Of a DNA stretch of 64,000 bases, positions 44,026-54,056 are shown one piece after another (the stretch's first letter is position 1; every line of letters starts with the position of its first letter). Source of the stretch: Moritella sp. (GTDB taxonomy: Bacteria; Pseudomonadota; Gammaproteobacteria; Enterobacterales; Moritellaceae); assembly GCF_013215705.1 (NCBI RefSeq), contig NZ_JABSQR010000004.1, forward strand, positions 1 through 64,000, in the 5' to 3' direction. A program made the position numbers and the translations under genes. The notes under the pieces were generated by a model that saw nothing but the letters and a program-made list of their open reading frames with translations, made no database searches and was not told where the DNA came from.

Positions 44026-45006
44026 ATGCTAAAGCAATTTAGAAAGCGTGTAGCCTCATCACTTATCGTGGCAAGTATTGCAACACTCTCATCAGCCGTT
44101 TGGGCCGCTGACTTAGATAAAATTCACTTTATTGTGCCTGGCGGTGCAGGTGGGGGCTGGGACATGACAGCTCGAGGGACTGGCGATGTGTTAATGAAAG
44201 CGGAACTCGTTGGAAAAGTCTCTTATCAAAACCTGTCTGGTGGCGGTGGTGGTAAAGCGATTGCCCACATGATCGAAACCGCGGCACGTCAACAAGACAC
44301 CTTAATGGTTAACTCAACACCGATTGTGATCCGGTCATTGACCGGTATCTTTCCACAATCGTTTCGAGATCTAACCCCTGTTGCAACGACCATTGCCGAC
44401 TATGGCGCAATTGTGGTCGCAGCTGATTCGAAATACCAAAACTGGCAACAAGTTGTTGCTGCTTTTAAAGAGGACCCACGTAAAGTAAAAATTGCGGGCG
44501 GTTCAGCGCGCGGTAGCATGGATCATCTTATTGTAGCAGCAGCCTTTAAAGGCGAAGGTTTTGATGCCCGTAAAGTGCGTTATATTGCTTATGACGCAGG
44601 CGGTAAAGCCATGGCAGCCGTGCTATCTGGCGAAACACCATTATTATCAACCGGTTTAGGCGAAGTACTGGAAATGTCGAGAAGTGGCCAAGTACGCATT
44701 CTGGCTATTACTGCACCAGAACGTTTAGCCGCAGCGCCAAATGTACCGACTCTTACCGAAATGGGTAACGATACGGTATTTGCTAACTGGCGTGGTTTCT
44801 TTGCTTCACCGGGTATCAGTGAAGAAAAGGTTGCTCAGTGGAACAAAGTCTTAAGAAAAATGTACAAAACCGACGAATGGGCAACAGTGCGCGATCGTAA
44901 TGGCTGGATTGATAACTATAGAGCCGACAAAGACTTTTATGCATTCCTAGAACAACAAGAACAGCAAATGGGTGATTTGATGCGTGAATTAGGTTTCCTT
45001 AAATAA
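44026..45006 (+). CDS. tctC: Tricarboxylate-binding protein TctC
   Basis: Periplasmic solute-binding protein of a tripartite tricarboxylate transporter, 326 aa. It has a signal peptide ending SSAVWA (about residue 27), then FIVPGGAGGGWDMTARGTG (the TTT ligand-loop signature), GGGGGKAIAH, and LTEMGNDTVFANWRGFF near the C-terminus. Citrate or a similar tricarboxylate is the likely ligand. I preferred the second ATG (44026), with AAGGA 9 bases upstream, to the ATG at 44017, which directly abuts the ribosome-binding site. It is first in tctCBA. Confidence 0.92.
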   Translation: MLKQFRKRVASSLIVASIATLSSAVWAADLDKIHFIVPGGAGGGWDMTARGTGDVLMKAELVGKVSYQNLSGGGGGKAIAHMIETAARQQDTLMVNSTPIVIRSLTGIFPQSFRDLTPVATTIADYGAIVVAADSKYQNWQQVVAAFKEDPRKVKIAGGSARGSMDHLIVAAAFKGEGFDARKVRYIAYDAGGKAMAAVLSGETPLLSTGLGEVLEMSRSGQVRILAITAPERLAAAPNVPTLTEMGNDTVFANWRGFFASPGISEEKVAQWNKVLRKMYKTDEWATVRDRNGWIDNYRADKDFYAFLEQQEQQMGDLMRELGFLK

Positions 45007-45013
45007 ACTAATT

Positions 45014-45023
45014 CCCCCCCCCC
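45014..45023. repeat. C10 homopolymer between tctC and tctB
   Basis: Ten consecutive C lie 8 bases after the tctC stop and 62 bases before the tctB ATG. It is in the untranslated gap, so length changes would not frameshift a protein. Confidence 0.9.
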
Positions 45024-45085
45024 ATCATACAGCCACAGTAATCAATAACTTGTCACTGTGGCTTTCTTTTTTATTGGAGCATCTC

Positions 45086-45586
45086 ATGCAATCCCCCCCT
45101 GTATCATTATTAAATCGAGACCGAGTAAGTGGATTAATATTCCTGCTTGCCTGCTTAATCTACGGTTATCAAACGACCCAAATTCAACTTTTCCCTGGTG
45201 ACGAATATGAAGCATTCACCGCACGGACACTGCCTTATCTATTAACGTTCGCTGGCATCGTCATGTCACTGTTACTGATCGTTATGTCGCCATCACGTCC
45301 ATGTGCAGATAATAGCTATGCAGAGCAAAGTTTAGACCAAGATTTAGATTGGCGTCTATTAGGTTCCTTTGTCATTTTAATGGTCGGTTACGGCATTGGT
45401 TTAACCTGGTTAGGGTTTGTATTGGCGACGAGTTTGTTCTTATTAATCGGATTTTGGCTACTTGGCGAACGCCGAAAAGCGGTGTTGCTTGGTGCTTCTT
45501 TCCCTTTTGTAACGCTTTTTTGGTTACTTCTTACCAAAGTTCTGGATATTTATCTTGAACCTGGTTACCTCTTTTTAAGCTTGTAG
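45086..45586 (+). CDS. tctB: Tricarboxylate transporter small membrane subunit TctB
   Basis: A 166-aa membrane protein with four hydrophobic helices (RVSGLIFLLACLIYGY, LLTFAGIVMSLLLIVM, LLGSFVILMVGYGIGLTWLG and the last 30 residues), typical of TctB. A frame opens upstream at 45050 with TTG, but the ATG at 45086 has GGAG 6 bases before it. It lies between tctC and tctA, with 10 bases to tctA. Confidence 0.9.
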   Translation: MQSPPVSLLNRDRVSGLIFLLACLIYGYQTTQIQLFPGDEYEAFTARTLPYLLTFAGIVMSLLLIVMSPSRPCADNSYAEQSLDQDLDWRLLGSFVILMVGYGIGLTWLGFVLATSLFLLIGFWLLGERRKAVLLGASFPFVTLFWLLLTKVLDIYLEPGYLFLSL

Positions 45587-45596
45587 GAAGACAATT

Positions 45597-47132
45597 ATGT
45601 TAGATGGAATTTTAGCAGGCTTATCCACAGCAATCATGCCAACCAACTTAATGATGGTTATGGTCGGTTGTTTTGTTGGTACTTTTATTGGTATGTTGCC
45701 CGGTCTTGGTCCTATTTCAGCAATTGCCTTGATGATCCCGATTACCTATGGTTTAGACCCATCGTCAGGTATGATCTTAATGGCCGGTGTTTACTACGGT
45801 GCAATTTTTGGTGGTTCAACCTCATCCATTCTCATCAACGCCCCCGGTTGTTCATCCACCGTCGTCACCGCATTTGATGGTTACCCGATGGCGAAAAAAG
45901 GCCAAGCAGGTAAAGCCTTAGCACTGGCTGCTTATGCCTCATTTACTGGCGGCACCTTATCGGCAATTATGCTATTAATCGCGGCCCCCGCCTTAGCAAA
46001 AGTATCATTAAGTTTTCAATCATCTGATTACTTTGCGTTAATGCTAGTCGGTCTATCAGCTGTTGCGGCATTTGCAGGTAAAGGGCAGGTTTTAAAAGCC
46101 TGGATGATGACGATTCTAGGCTTAATGCTATCAACAGTTGGTATCGATAAAGGCATTGGTGTTGAACGCTTTACCTTTGGTTTGACTGATTTAATGGATG
46201 GTTTTAGCTTCTTATTATTAGCCATGGCAACCTTTGCCCTTGGTGAAATATTATTCAGCATCTTAAAACCAGATCCAGATATATCATCAGAAGAAAACCG
46301 CGCCTTAACTGACATAGGCAGCATGAAAGTAACCAAAGAAGAATTAAAAGAAGTTGCCCCAGTGGCAATCCGCTCTTCGATTCTTGGGTTCTTTGTCGGG
46401 GTATTACCGGGTGCTGGCGCGACAATTGCCGCGTTCTTGAGTTATGGTTTAGAGCGTAATCTCGCGCCAAAAGATAAACGCGATGAATTTGGTAAAGGCA
46501 GCATCCGAGGTTTAGTGGCGCCAGAAGCCGCTAACAATGCCGCATCAAGTGGGTCATTTGTACCGCTATTAACCTTAGGTATTCCAGGCTCAGGCACAAC
46601 TGCCATTATGTTGGGTGCATTGATCTCTTATGGTGTTCAGCCAGGTCCTCGTTTGTTTATCGATAACCCTGAAATATTCTGGTCGGTGATCATCTCGATG
46701 TACTTCGGTAACGTTGTTTTGATGGTCTTGAATCTACCGCTGATCCCGTATATTTCAAAACTACTAGCCGTGCCTAGAACCGTATTATTGCCGATGATCA
46801 TTTTCTTCTCAATCACCGGAGTGTATCTGGTTTCCTTTAATACTGTTGATGTATTTATTATGATCATAGTCGCAGTGATAGCGATATTTTTAAGGTTGGC
46901 GACTTTCCCATTAGCCCCATTATTACTCGGTTTTATTCTCGGTGGATTAATGGAAGAAAACCTACGCCGTTCATTAATGCTTAGTGATGGTGAGTTGAGC
47001 TTCTTATGGGAACGCCCTATCACCTTAACGTTCACTGTAATATCAGCGTTGGTACTTGTAACGCCAATACTATTAACCGCGTTGAATCGCCACCGGGTTA
47101 AACAAGCGTTATTAGCTGAAGGGAGCAATTAA
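45597..47132 (+). CDS. tctA: Tricarboxylate transporter large membrane subunit TctA
   Basis: A 511-aa permease with about 12 helices. The signature GTFIGMLPGLGPISAIALMI (about residues 29-48), a second copy of this fold at GVLPGAGATIAAFLSYG (about 270), YGAIFGGSTSSILINAPG and LLTLGIPGSGTTAIMLGAL are all intact. It imports citrate-like substrates with TctB and TctC using the ion gradient. AGGAAG lies upstream. It ends the tctCBA operon at a strong terminator. Confidence 0.95.
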   Translation: MLDGILAGLSTAIMPTNLMMVMVGCFVGTFIGMLPGLGPISAIALMIPITYGLDPSSGMILMAGVYYGAIFGGSTSSILINAPGCSSTVVTAFDGYPMAKKGQAGKALALAAYASFTGGTLSAIMLLIAAPALAKVSLSFQSSDYFALMLVGLSAVAAFAGKGQVLKAWMMTILGLMLSTVGIDKGIGVERFTFGLTDLMDGFSFLLLAMATFALGEILFSILKPDPDISSEENRALTDIGSMKVTKEELKEVAPVAIRSSILGFFVGVLPGAGATIAAFLSYGLERNLAPKDKRDEFGKGSIRGLVAPEAANNAASSGSFVPLLTLGIPGSGTTAIMLGALISYGVQPGPRLFIDNPEIFWSVIISMYFGNVVLMVLNLPLIPYISKLLAVPRTVLLPMIIFFSITGVYLVSFNTVDVFIMIIVAVIAIFLRLATFPLAPLLLGFILGGLMEENLRRSLMLSDGELSFLWERPITLTFTVISALVLVTPILLTALNRHRVKQALLAEGSN

Positions 47133-47164
47133 CACACAGCTGTATGTCTATACGGTATAAAACT

Positions 47165-47192
47165 AAAAACAGCGCATTATGCGCTGTTTTTT
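47165..47192. terminator. Terminator between tctA and the response regulator
   Basis: AAAAACAGCGCAT / ATGCGCTGTTTTT with almost no loop, ending in T6. It is usable from both sides. Confidence 0.85.
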
Positions 47193-47224
47193 ACTCACTG
47201 AATGACGAGTAATATGTGTAACCA

Positions 47225-47917
47225 CTATCGAGACTGTTTTTTGTAGGTTCTTTCTGGGCGCCCTACCGTACCATAATTCAAATCAGCCACTAATTCACCA
47301 GAACTAATAAGATGCTCTAAATAGCGCCTTGCCGTCGTACGGCTTGCACCAATTAATCCCCCCGCATTATCAGCAGTGATATCTGCATGTTCGATAAATA
47401 ACTCACGCACTTTATCCAAAGTCACACTATCAATACCTTTGGGTAATCGTAATGCCCTTGAACTGTTATTTACACTGACAGAGATCATAGAATCAACAAC
47501 GTGCTGATCTAAATCATCTAAAATACCAAATTTATTTTTCTGCTTTAAGTACTTATATAATGACTCTTCTAAACGTGAAAAAATCACTGGTTTCAATATA
47601 TAATCAACCACGCCACCACGCATAGCCGCTTGTAACGTTTCTGCGTCACGGTCAGCTGTAATTAGAATAACATCACATGCGTGTTGCTGTTGGCGCAAGT
47701 CACGAAGAATATCCAAGCCATTGCCATCCGGTAAATACACATCTAATAAGATTAAATCGGGTGTTAACACCTCAAGTAACGTTTCAGCTTCAGCTTTCGT
47801 GGTTGCGATACCAATGACACTTAAGCTCTCTATTTTTGTTAAATTACGACGGTGGATCTCAGCGATACCCACATCATCCTCAATGATTAATACTTTAATC
47901 GCATTAGTTGATGTCAT
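47225..47917 (-). CDS. Response regulator of the CitB/DcuR family
   Basis: A 230-aa protein with an N-terminal receiver (acidic pocket at 13-14 IIEDD, phospho-Asp59 in LILLDVYLPDG, Thr/Lys switch) and a C-terminal CitB-type helix-turn-helix (ASRTTARRYLEHLISSGELV, then GTVGRPERTYK). Such regulators respond to citrate or C4-dicarboxylates. It overlaps the sensor kinase by 14 bases and is convergent with tctCBA, so control of the tct operon is the simplest inference. True TctD is OmpR-like, so this is not TctD. Confidence 0.88.
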   Translation of the reverse strand: MTSTNAIKVLIIEDDVGIAEIHRRNLTKIESLSVIGIATTKAEAETLLEVLTPDLILLDVYLPDGNGLDILRDLRQQQHACDVILITADRDAETLQAAMRGGVVDYILKPVIFSRLEESLYKYLKQKNKFGILDDLDQHVVDSMISVSVNNSSRALRLPKGIDSVTLDKVRELFIEHADITADNAGGLIGASRTTARRYLEHLISSGELVADLNYGTVGRPERTYKKQSR

Positions 47918-49562
47918 TCGTAATATCCTTATCAGTATGCTGTTTTGGTAAAAACACCGTCATTCTTGTTCCTTTATTATCTATACTTTCCATCATTAAC
48001 TGCCCATGATATTGGCTAATGATTTTATCAACAAGGTGCAAACCCACGCCTCGGTTACTTTCCGATTTACTTGATACCCCTTGTTTAATCAGTTCTTTGT
48101 GGGCAATACCTTCTGGTAAACCACAACCGTTATCTTCCACTTCAATTATTATGTCATGACCAAAATCGGAAATACTCACCGATACTTTTTTAGATGATGT
48201 TGTTGTATTAGAAACGATACAGGCATCAAAGCCATTATCAATAAAGTTACCTAATATAGTCACCAGGTCTTCGGCACGAATATGCTCAGGTAAGGTTAAT
48301 AACTGTGAACCTTCATCAATGTCTAACAATAACCCTAACTCTCTGGCTCTTTCACTTTTACCCAGTAATACACCGGCAATCATAGGTTCGTGAATGGCTT
48401 CACGTAAGAATTGAATTAAGTGTTGATAACGTGCAGTTTCTTGTCCAATCAAGCTTAATACTTCATCATTTTTACCCAAATGAATAAGGCCGCTGATGGT
48501 ATTTAATTTATTGCTATGTTCATGCGTTTGTGAACGTAACAAATCAGAATATTCACGCACCTGTGACAGTTGTTTAGTGAGTTCTGTAATTTCATCTTTA
48601 AGACGGAAACTTGATACGGCACCAACCACCCGGTCATCAACAACAAGCACCAACCTATTCGCCACAATCGCTTGGCCTTTAATCATCATCTCGACATTGT
48701 ATTCGCTGACTTTGCTGGTCAAAATTTCGGTTAGATTGTTATCAGGTAATACTTCATCCATTTTGCGGTGCAATACATCCTTGGCCTTCACTTTAAAAAT
48801 ATCGCATGCACTGCGGTTGATTGAACGTAAGTAACCATTCGCATCAATACTCACAACACCTTCTTTGATAGTACTAAGCGTTACTTCTAGCTCCATATAT
48901 AAGCGGCCGAACTCTTCGGGCTCAAAGCCAAATATCGCATTCTGAAATTTCTTTGCCGTAAAATTAGAGATTAATGCATTAGTAAACACAACCAGCACGA
49001 CCATAAAAAGAAGGAATACGAGAAAGTGTTCGGCTTTATTTTCGATACTTGTGACTAAATAGCCAACAGAGACCACACCTATAATTTCGCCATTGTAAGC
49101 AAATATGGGGGCTTTACCGCGTACCGACTTACCTAATGAGCCTTCGGCCAGCGAAATATAAGATAAGCCTTGTTTTAGGGCTTTATCATTATCTTCCCCC
49201 TGCATTTTATGACCAAGGCGATTAGCGATAGGATGGGCATAACGTAAACTGTTTTTATCACCAATCACAATAAACGTAGCATTAATAGATGAGCGTAATA
49301 ATTCGACTTTTTCTCTGATTAGCTCTGGATTTTTCGCCTCAATAGCCTCAACAACAGAAGGAGATGCGGCTAAAAACTTAGCAATACCGAGTGCTTTTTC
49401 TCCACTTTCCTGCTCTTCCCAATGCTTTAAATAAGCAAAGCCCGCAATCGATAAGATCAATAATTTAACAACACCAGACAAGGTCATGATCAGCAATAAT
49501 CGGTGCCTAAAACTCAACTTCTGCCAATTAAACAAGGCGTTATTTTTCGTTAATGCAATCAT
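47904..49562 (-). CDS. Sensor histidine kinase of the CitA/DcuS family
   Basis: A 552-aa protein with TM1 at about residues 23-45, a periplasmic PAS-like (PDC) sensor domain (about 50-175), TM2 at about 178-200, a cytoplasmic PAS (about 225-310) and an SPOB-like HisKA with phospho-His347 (QTHEHSNKLNTISGLIHLG). The HATPase domain has NFIDNGFDACI, EVEDNGCGLP and SNRGVGLHLV. This architecture matches citrate and C4-dicarboxylate sensors. It is the first gene of the kinase-regulator pair and lies next to a tricarboxylate transporter, so citrate-type ligands are likely. Confidence 0.9.
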   Translation of the reverse strand: MIALTKNNALFNWQKLSFRHRLLLIMTLSGVVKLLILSIAGFAYLKHWEEQESGEKALGIAKFLAASPSVVEAIEAKNPELIREKVELLRSSINATFIVIGDKNSLRYAHPIANRLGHKMQGEDNDKALKQGLSYISLAEGSLGKSVRGKAPIFAYNGEIIGVVSVGYLVTSIENKAEHFLVFLLFMVVLVVFTNALISNFTAKKFQNAIFGFEPEEFGRLYMELEVTLSTIKEGVVSIDANGYLRSINRSACDIFKVKAKDVLHRKMDEVLPDNNLTEILTSKVSEYNVEMMIKGQAIVANRLVLVVDDRVVGAVSSFRLKDEITELTKQLSQVREYSDLLRSQTHEHSNKLNTISGLIHLGKNDEVLSLIGQETARYQHLIQFLREAIHEPMIAGVLLGKSERARELGLLLDIDEGSQLLTLPEHIRAEDLVTILGNFIDNGFDACIVSNTTTSSKKVSVSISDFGHDIIIEVEDNGCGLPEGIAHKELIKQGVSSKSESNRGVGLHLVDKIISQYHGQLMMESIDNKGTRMTVFLPKQHTDKDITNDIN

Positions 49563-49859
49563 GCAAGAAAAGCCGACGGTAAAAAGAATACAATTATAAC
49601 ATTAATCCGTATTTATAACTCGGAATTGGAATAAACCACTCGTTCACACAAATACAATTAACATTACGGTAACCTTTATTTTATTTCAACTACGTATAAA
49701 AGACTAATACCTAATGAAAAAAATACTAATTAAACCAAGATTAATTACACTAACTTAACGTTTTAGCCACAATTTATAATCAATTTGAGGTATCATGGTG
49801 ATACAAACAAGAGTGCATAAAAATGCCTATTAAATACTAAAGTTAAGGATAAAGAAGTA
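49563..49859. other. Intergenic region between the sensor kinase and the chemoreceptor
   Basis: About 300 AT-rich bases with divergent promoters. No particular site was recognised. Confidence 0.4.
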
Positions 49860-51389
49860 ATGAACAAAAGAAACGCTCAAGTCATAAATGAAGAAGTCTC
49901 ATTTGATGTACAAGATGAATTAGTTTCTACCACTGATACCCGAGGTGTCATTACTTATGCCAATCCCACCTTCTGCCATATTGCGGGTTTTGAACTCGAT
50001 GAATTAGTCGGTAAAAACCACAATGTCGTACGTCATCCTGATATGCCCGCCGCTGCATTTAAAGATCTTTGGGGAAATTTACAAGCGGGAAAACCGTGGC
50101 GTGGCGCAGTGAAAAACCGCTGTAAAGATGGTCGCTATTATTGGGTTGATGCCTTTGTCACACCCATTCACGAACAAGGTAAATTAGTGGGTTATCAGTC
50201 TGTACGTAGAAAATTAGCGCACAAAGATAAGCTTACCGCTGAACAGGCTTACAACAAAATTAATAACGGAAAAAGTTTATTTCAGTGGTATCAGCGTCCG
50301 CTCTTAAAACCCTTGTCTTTCTTTATGATCAGCGCATTGATCGTGTTCACTAGTCAAGATATGCCTTACCTCAGTGTATTATTACCATTGCTGCCTTTTA
50401 TTATTTTCCATAATGAATTGGTTACAGTACCTCGCTATTTTTCTACCTTAAAGCAAAATTATGACAGTGTTTCTCGTTATGTATTCTCTGGATTAAAGCC
50501 ACAAGGTATTGTCGATTTCCAATTGAAAATGGAAGAAGGTAAGATCCAAACTATTTTAGGTCGTGTTGTTGATAGCAGTCGCTCACTTGAAACGGGGGCT
50601 GATAACCTCACCGCTGCTGCCCACAGAGCGAAAGAAGGCGTTGAACAAGAAACGCTTGAGTTACATCAGGTCGCAACAGCTGTCACTGAAATGTCCTCTA
50701 CGATTGCAGAAGTATCTCAAAATACCTTATTAACATCGCAAAAAGTGCAAATTGCTCATGATGATTGTGAAAGTGCAACGCAAGCGATGTCAAATACGAT
50801 GACCCAAATCGGTAAACTCGCCATTGATGTCGCAGAGTCTGCGACATCAGCCAGTATGCTCTCAGAAGAAGCCAAAAAAATTAGCACTATCATGTTAGAA
50901 ATTCAAGGTATTGCCGACCAAACAAATCTGCTTGCATTAAATGCAGCAATTGAGGCTGCACGCGCTGGTGAACATGGCCGTGGTTTCTCTGTTGTTGCCG
51001 ATGAAGTCAGAGCATTATCAACACGCAGCCATAATGCCACTGAGCAGATCCAAACCTCAATTAACGAAATTCAACAAACGCTTGAACAGTGGTCAATAAC
51101 GATGCAGCAAGGTAAAGAGTCTGCCGAGTTGTGTGTCAATGAATCTAAACGTACACAGGCAATGATGCAGAATGTCTACGGCGCTATCTCGGATATTTCG
51201 GACTTAGCAATACAAATATCCACAGCCTCAGAAGAACAAAATATGGTGTCACAAGAAATCAGTCGCAATATCGTCAATATCAGTGATGCTTCACAACACA
51301 ACCTACAACAAACAGAGTTAGTTGAGCGTGAAGCAACCGATATTAACAATAACTCTAAATCACTGGCGGCGTTGGGATTAACCTTTTAA
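49860..51389 (+). CDS. Aer-type PAS methyl-accepting chemotaxis protein
   Basis: A 509-aa chemoreceptor with an N-terminal PAS domain (about residues 15-120; [51 protein letters not shown]) of the FAD-binding Aer type, a short hydrophobic hairpin (about 148-185) and a methyl-accepting domain. The highly conserved hairpin tip is present ([20 protein letters not shown]). No large periplasmic domain is present, as in Aer, so it probably senses redox or oxygen status from inside. It is monocistronic and convergent with the CPA1 antiporter. Confidence 0.9.
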   Translation: MNKRNAQVINEEVSFDVQDELVSTTDTRGVITYANPTFCHIAGFELDELVGKNHNVVRHPDMPAAAFKDLWGNLQAGKPWRGAVKNRCKDGRYYWVDAFVTPIHEQGKLVGYQSVRRKLAHKDKLTAEQAYNKINNGKSLFQWYQRPLLKPLSFFMISALIVFTSQDMPYLSVLLPLLPFIIFHNELVTVPRYFSTLKQNYDSVSRYVFSGLKPQGIVDFQLKMEEGKIQTILGRVVDSSRSLETGADNLTAAAHRAKEGVEQETLELHQVATAVTEMSSTIAEVSQNTLLTSQKVQIAHDDCESATQAMSNTMTQIGKLAIDVAESATSASMLSEEAKKISTIMLEIQGIADQTNLLALNAAIEAARAGEHGRGFSVVADEVRALSTRSHNATEQIQTSINEIQQTLEQWSITMQQGKESAELCVNESKRTQAMMQNVYGAISDISDLAIQISTASEEQNMVSQEISRNIVNISDASQHNLQQTELVEREATDINNNSKSLAALGLTF

Positions 51390-51394
51390 GCTGA

Positions 51395-52606
51395 TTAAGG
51401 TCTATCTCGATGGCTTTTACCGTATAGATTTGAAAAAGGCTGTGCGGTAAAGCCGTGAGCAAAAATGCTCATAAGGATAGTAAGCGTCACAACAGCGTAA
51501 ACAATATCAAAACCGCCAATATCACCGACGTTATGCACCACAATCAACACATATAAAATAGACGCGATGCCTCGCGGTCCAAACCAAGCAATAAATACAC
51601 GGCTTGCAAAGTCCAAGTTGGTACCAATTAATGACACCATCACCGGCAACATACGTAACACCGTCAGGCTCAATAACGCATAGATAACCACATTTACGCT
51701 AATATCATGTAATGTTAATGGTACAAACGCTAATCCAAACAAAAAGAAGCTAATAAGTATAAATAACTCCCCTTCGCTTTCAGCAAACTCTTCAATATGT
51801 ATTCGCGCTTGTTTACTGGTATTGCCAATATATAAACCGGCAAAAAAAGCAGCAATAAAACCATTACCTAATAATGCTTCGGCAAGATAAAACCCGAGAA
51901 TTGCAAGGGCTATGGGGATCAGGTTTTGATAGCTTTCTTTAATCCAGTTAAATTCGATTGCTTTATTCAATAATTTAGCACCCAGATAACCCACGACACC
52001 GCCGACCAACATGCCAAAGACGATTTGTTCAGCTACATACCAAATCCAGCTATAGTCATTAGCTTTGGTTAACCCACTGGTTATCAATACCACCACGGTT
52101 AAAACGATGGGAAAAACAATGCCATCATTCAGGCCACTTTCAACGTTGATACTAGAACGAATAACTTTAGGCACTTTCGGATCGGTCACGACAGCTTTAC
52201 CCAGCGCAGCATCTGTGGGGGTAAGCAGCAACGCCAGCAAGATCATGTACGTAATAGGTTGCTCTGGAAACAGCCATACAGCAACAGCAGTACCAGCGAT
52301 AATAGTCAAAGGAAGGCCGATAAATAGCAATCGAGCAGGTATTTGCCATGAACGTCGCAATAATTTTAGGTCTAATAATGCCGCATCGCTAAACAACACC
52401 AGTACTAACGCTATTTCCACCAACACAGTGACAAATTCGGCATCCACTTCAACAGCAGTAATGCCGAATCCAAACGGCGAGAAAATCAGCCCCAATACGG
52501 TAAACACCATCGGACCAGATATATCAAATTGAGCGAGTTTTTTGGAGATAAAACCATAGAACAATACAATTAAAGCAATAATCAAAATAACGACATGTTC
52601 GTCCAT
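51395..52606 (-). CDS. CPA1-family cation:proton antiporter
   Basis: A 403-aa polytopic membrane protein. It has the CPA1/NhaP-like TPTDAALGKAV (about residues 130-140), VESGLNDGIVFPIVL with the conserved Asn-Asp (about 155-170), and a late FASRVFIAWFGPRGIASILY (about 330-350). These make it a Na+(K+)/H+ exchanger, without a TrkA-C or cNMP tail. It lies 15 bases downstream of the DUF4144-like gene on the same strand and may be co-transcribed with it. Confidence 0.88.
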   Translation of the reverse strand: MDEHVVILIIALIVLFYGFISKKLAQFDISGPMVFTVLGLIFSPFGFGITAVEVDAEFVTVLVEIALVLVLFSDAALLDLKLLRRSWQIPARLLFIGLPLTIIAGTAVAVWLFPEQPITYMILLALLLTPTDAALGKAVVTDPKVPKVIRSSINVESGLNDGIVFPIVLTVVVLITSGLTKANDYSWIWYVAEQIVFGMLVGGVVGYLGAKLLNKAIEFNWIKESYQNLIPIALAILGFYLAEALLGNGFIAAFFAGLYIGNTSKQARIHIEEFAESEGELFILISFFLFGLAFVPLTLHDISVNVVIYALLSLTVLRMLPVMVSLIGTNLDFASRVFIAWFGPRGIASILYVLIVVHNVGDIGGFDIVYAVVTLTILMSIFAHGFTAQPFSNLYGKSHRDRP

Positions 52607-52621
52607 GACTAAATCTCCGAC

Positions 52622-52963
52622 CTAAAGTGAATTGATTTCTTTGACCATCGCGACCACTTGCTGATGGGTCTTGGCATTTATCTTTGCAGAGCAGCAATAA
52701 TTTTCAATCACCGCATGTTTACGCACTAATTCGACAAACTCAGCTACCAATATTCGCGAGTCTAAAGAAACAAACATGTCTGTATCCAAGGGAGATGAGG
52801 CGGCAGGGAGTGCAAATAAAGCACCACTAGCATCGATTAATCGATCTTCTGATTCATAGTGAGGCAGACATAAATCAGGATCATTTTGCCACTCAGCTAA
52901 CGACGCAATATAGATTAATTCATCTTCACCATGGTATTTGATCACTGCAGGCCACTTTACCAT
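52622..52963 (-). CDS. DUF4144-like conserved small protein
   Basis: A 113-aa cytoplasmic protein starting MVKWPAVIKYHGEDELIYIA and containing DPDLCLPHYESEDRLIDASG, which resembles a small gammaproteobacterial family of unknown function (I believe DUF4144). The frame is open upstream to 53098, but the ATG at 52963 has AGGAG 7 bases before it and matches the family start. The upstream part overlaps the promoter and start of the divergent oxygenase gene. No function can be assigned. Confidence 0.7.
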   Translation of the reverse strand: MVKWPAVIKYHGEDELIYIASLAEWQNDPDLCLPHYESEDRLIDASGALFALPAASSPLDTDMFVSLDSRILVAEFVELVRKHAVIENYCCSAKINAKTHQQVVAMVKEINSL

Positions 52964-53111
52964 TTGAGTACTCCTATAATTTACTATGAGCTCACTGTAG
53001 CAGCTTGTTATTAATGTTTCAGTTATAAAATTCAAATGCTTAAGCTTAGCATTCACGCTAACAAAGCGAATGTTACCGTTAATCATACTTATGTGCATTA
53101 AACTGAGTATA

Positions 53112-53792
53112 ATGACCTATCATTTACTTGTATATTATACAAATGTGGAAACAACCCAGTTACGAGCAAAGAATAATTTTCGCACCACCATCGATGCTAT
53201 TTTAGATAATATCCATGAGCATGGTTATGCGGTCATCGAAGATGCATTCCCAGAAGGTATTATTGAAGAATTGCTTAACGATTGCCTTGAAAACCAACCA
53301 GAATTTAAACCTGCTGGTATTGGTCGTCAGCAAGACTCGCAATTAAATGCACAGATTCGTAAAGATAAGACCCTGTGGTTAACGGGTAACAGTCCTGCCC
53401 AAACTGGTTTTATGGCGCTAATGGGCGACCTTAGGCTGGAAGTAAATCGCAACTTTTTCTTAGGCTTATTTGATTATGAATGTCATTACGCGAAATACGA
53501 AATTGGTGATTTTTACCTAAAACACCTCGATGCGTTTAAAGGTAAATCAAACCGTGTATTTACCACGGTCTGCTACTTAAATACTCCCGATGCCGGAGGG
53601 GAGTTGCTTGTCTATGCCCAAGATTCAGATGATGTGATCGCACGCGTTGCACCCAAAGCAGGTACCTTGGTGGTATTTGAAAGTGAACGCTTCCCGCATG
53701 AAGTACTTGCCGCTGAATCAGCACGCTATTCAATCGCAGGCTGGTTTAGAATGAATAATTCGATGGTAGGCACTGTCGATCCAGCATCATAA
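53112..53792 (+). CDS. 2-oxoglutarate/Fe(II)-dependent oxygenase (prolyl hydroxylase-like)
   Basis: About 226 aa, with a P4Hc/SM-20-type double-stranded beta-helix. The Fe ligands are His and Asp in YLKHLDAFKG and His in RFPHEVLAAE; the 2OG-binding Arg lies in ARYSIAGWFR. The N-terminal HEHGYAVIEDAFPEGIIEEL is typical of this group. The substrate is unknown. The start is uncertain: ATG at 53112 (GAG 4 bases before) or GTG at 53145, nearer the usual length. A TATAAT hexamer at about 53108-53113 could be the -10 box, which would favour the GTG. Confidence 0.8.
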   Translation: MTYHLLVYYTNVETTQLRAKNNFRTTIDAILDNIHEHGYAVIEDAFPEGIIEELLNDCLENQPEFKPAGIGRQQDSQLNAQIRKDKTLWLTGNSPAQTGFMALMGDLRLEVNRNFFLGLFDYECHYAKYEIGDFYLKHLDAFKGKSNRVFTTVCYLNTPDAGGELLVYAQDSDDVIARVAPKAGTLVVFESERFPHEVLAAESARYSIAGWFRMNNSMVGTVDPAS

Positions 53793-54056
53793 ATTCGAAA
53801 CTGCATCAAACACCATTGGCTTTACAATAACTCTAACTCGATTCTGCCCCTTTTCGTGTTAGATTATCTACTCATTCATATTTTGTTAATGCCAGTTCGC
53901 CATATATTTTTTGATGGGAAACTACGTATTTTAATACCCTGTGCGCAATATTAGTCAGAGTCAAACAACCGAGTTTACTCGGAATCAATAACGCTGATCC
54001 TTTTGATTGATATCTGTGGCATCACAGTACCGACCAAACAAAGGTAAAATGACGAT

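Noticed and set aside
46637-47128. 163-codon minus-strand ORF opposite tctA
   Set aside because: Shadow of a membrane protein gene; Asn/Ile-rich composition typical of antisense frames.
52065-52532. 155-codon plus-strand ORF opposite the CPA1 antiporter
   Set aside because: Thr/Ser/Asn-rich shadow of a hydrophobic protein; no start signal.
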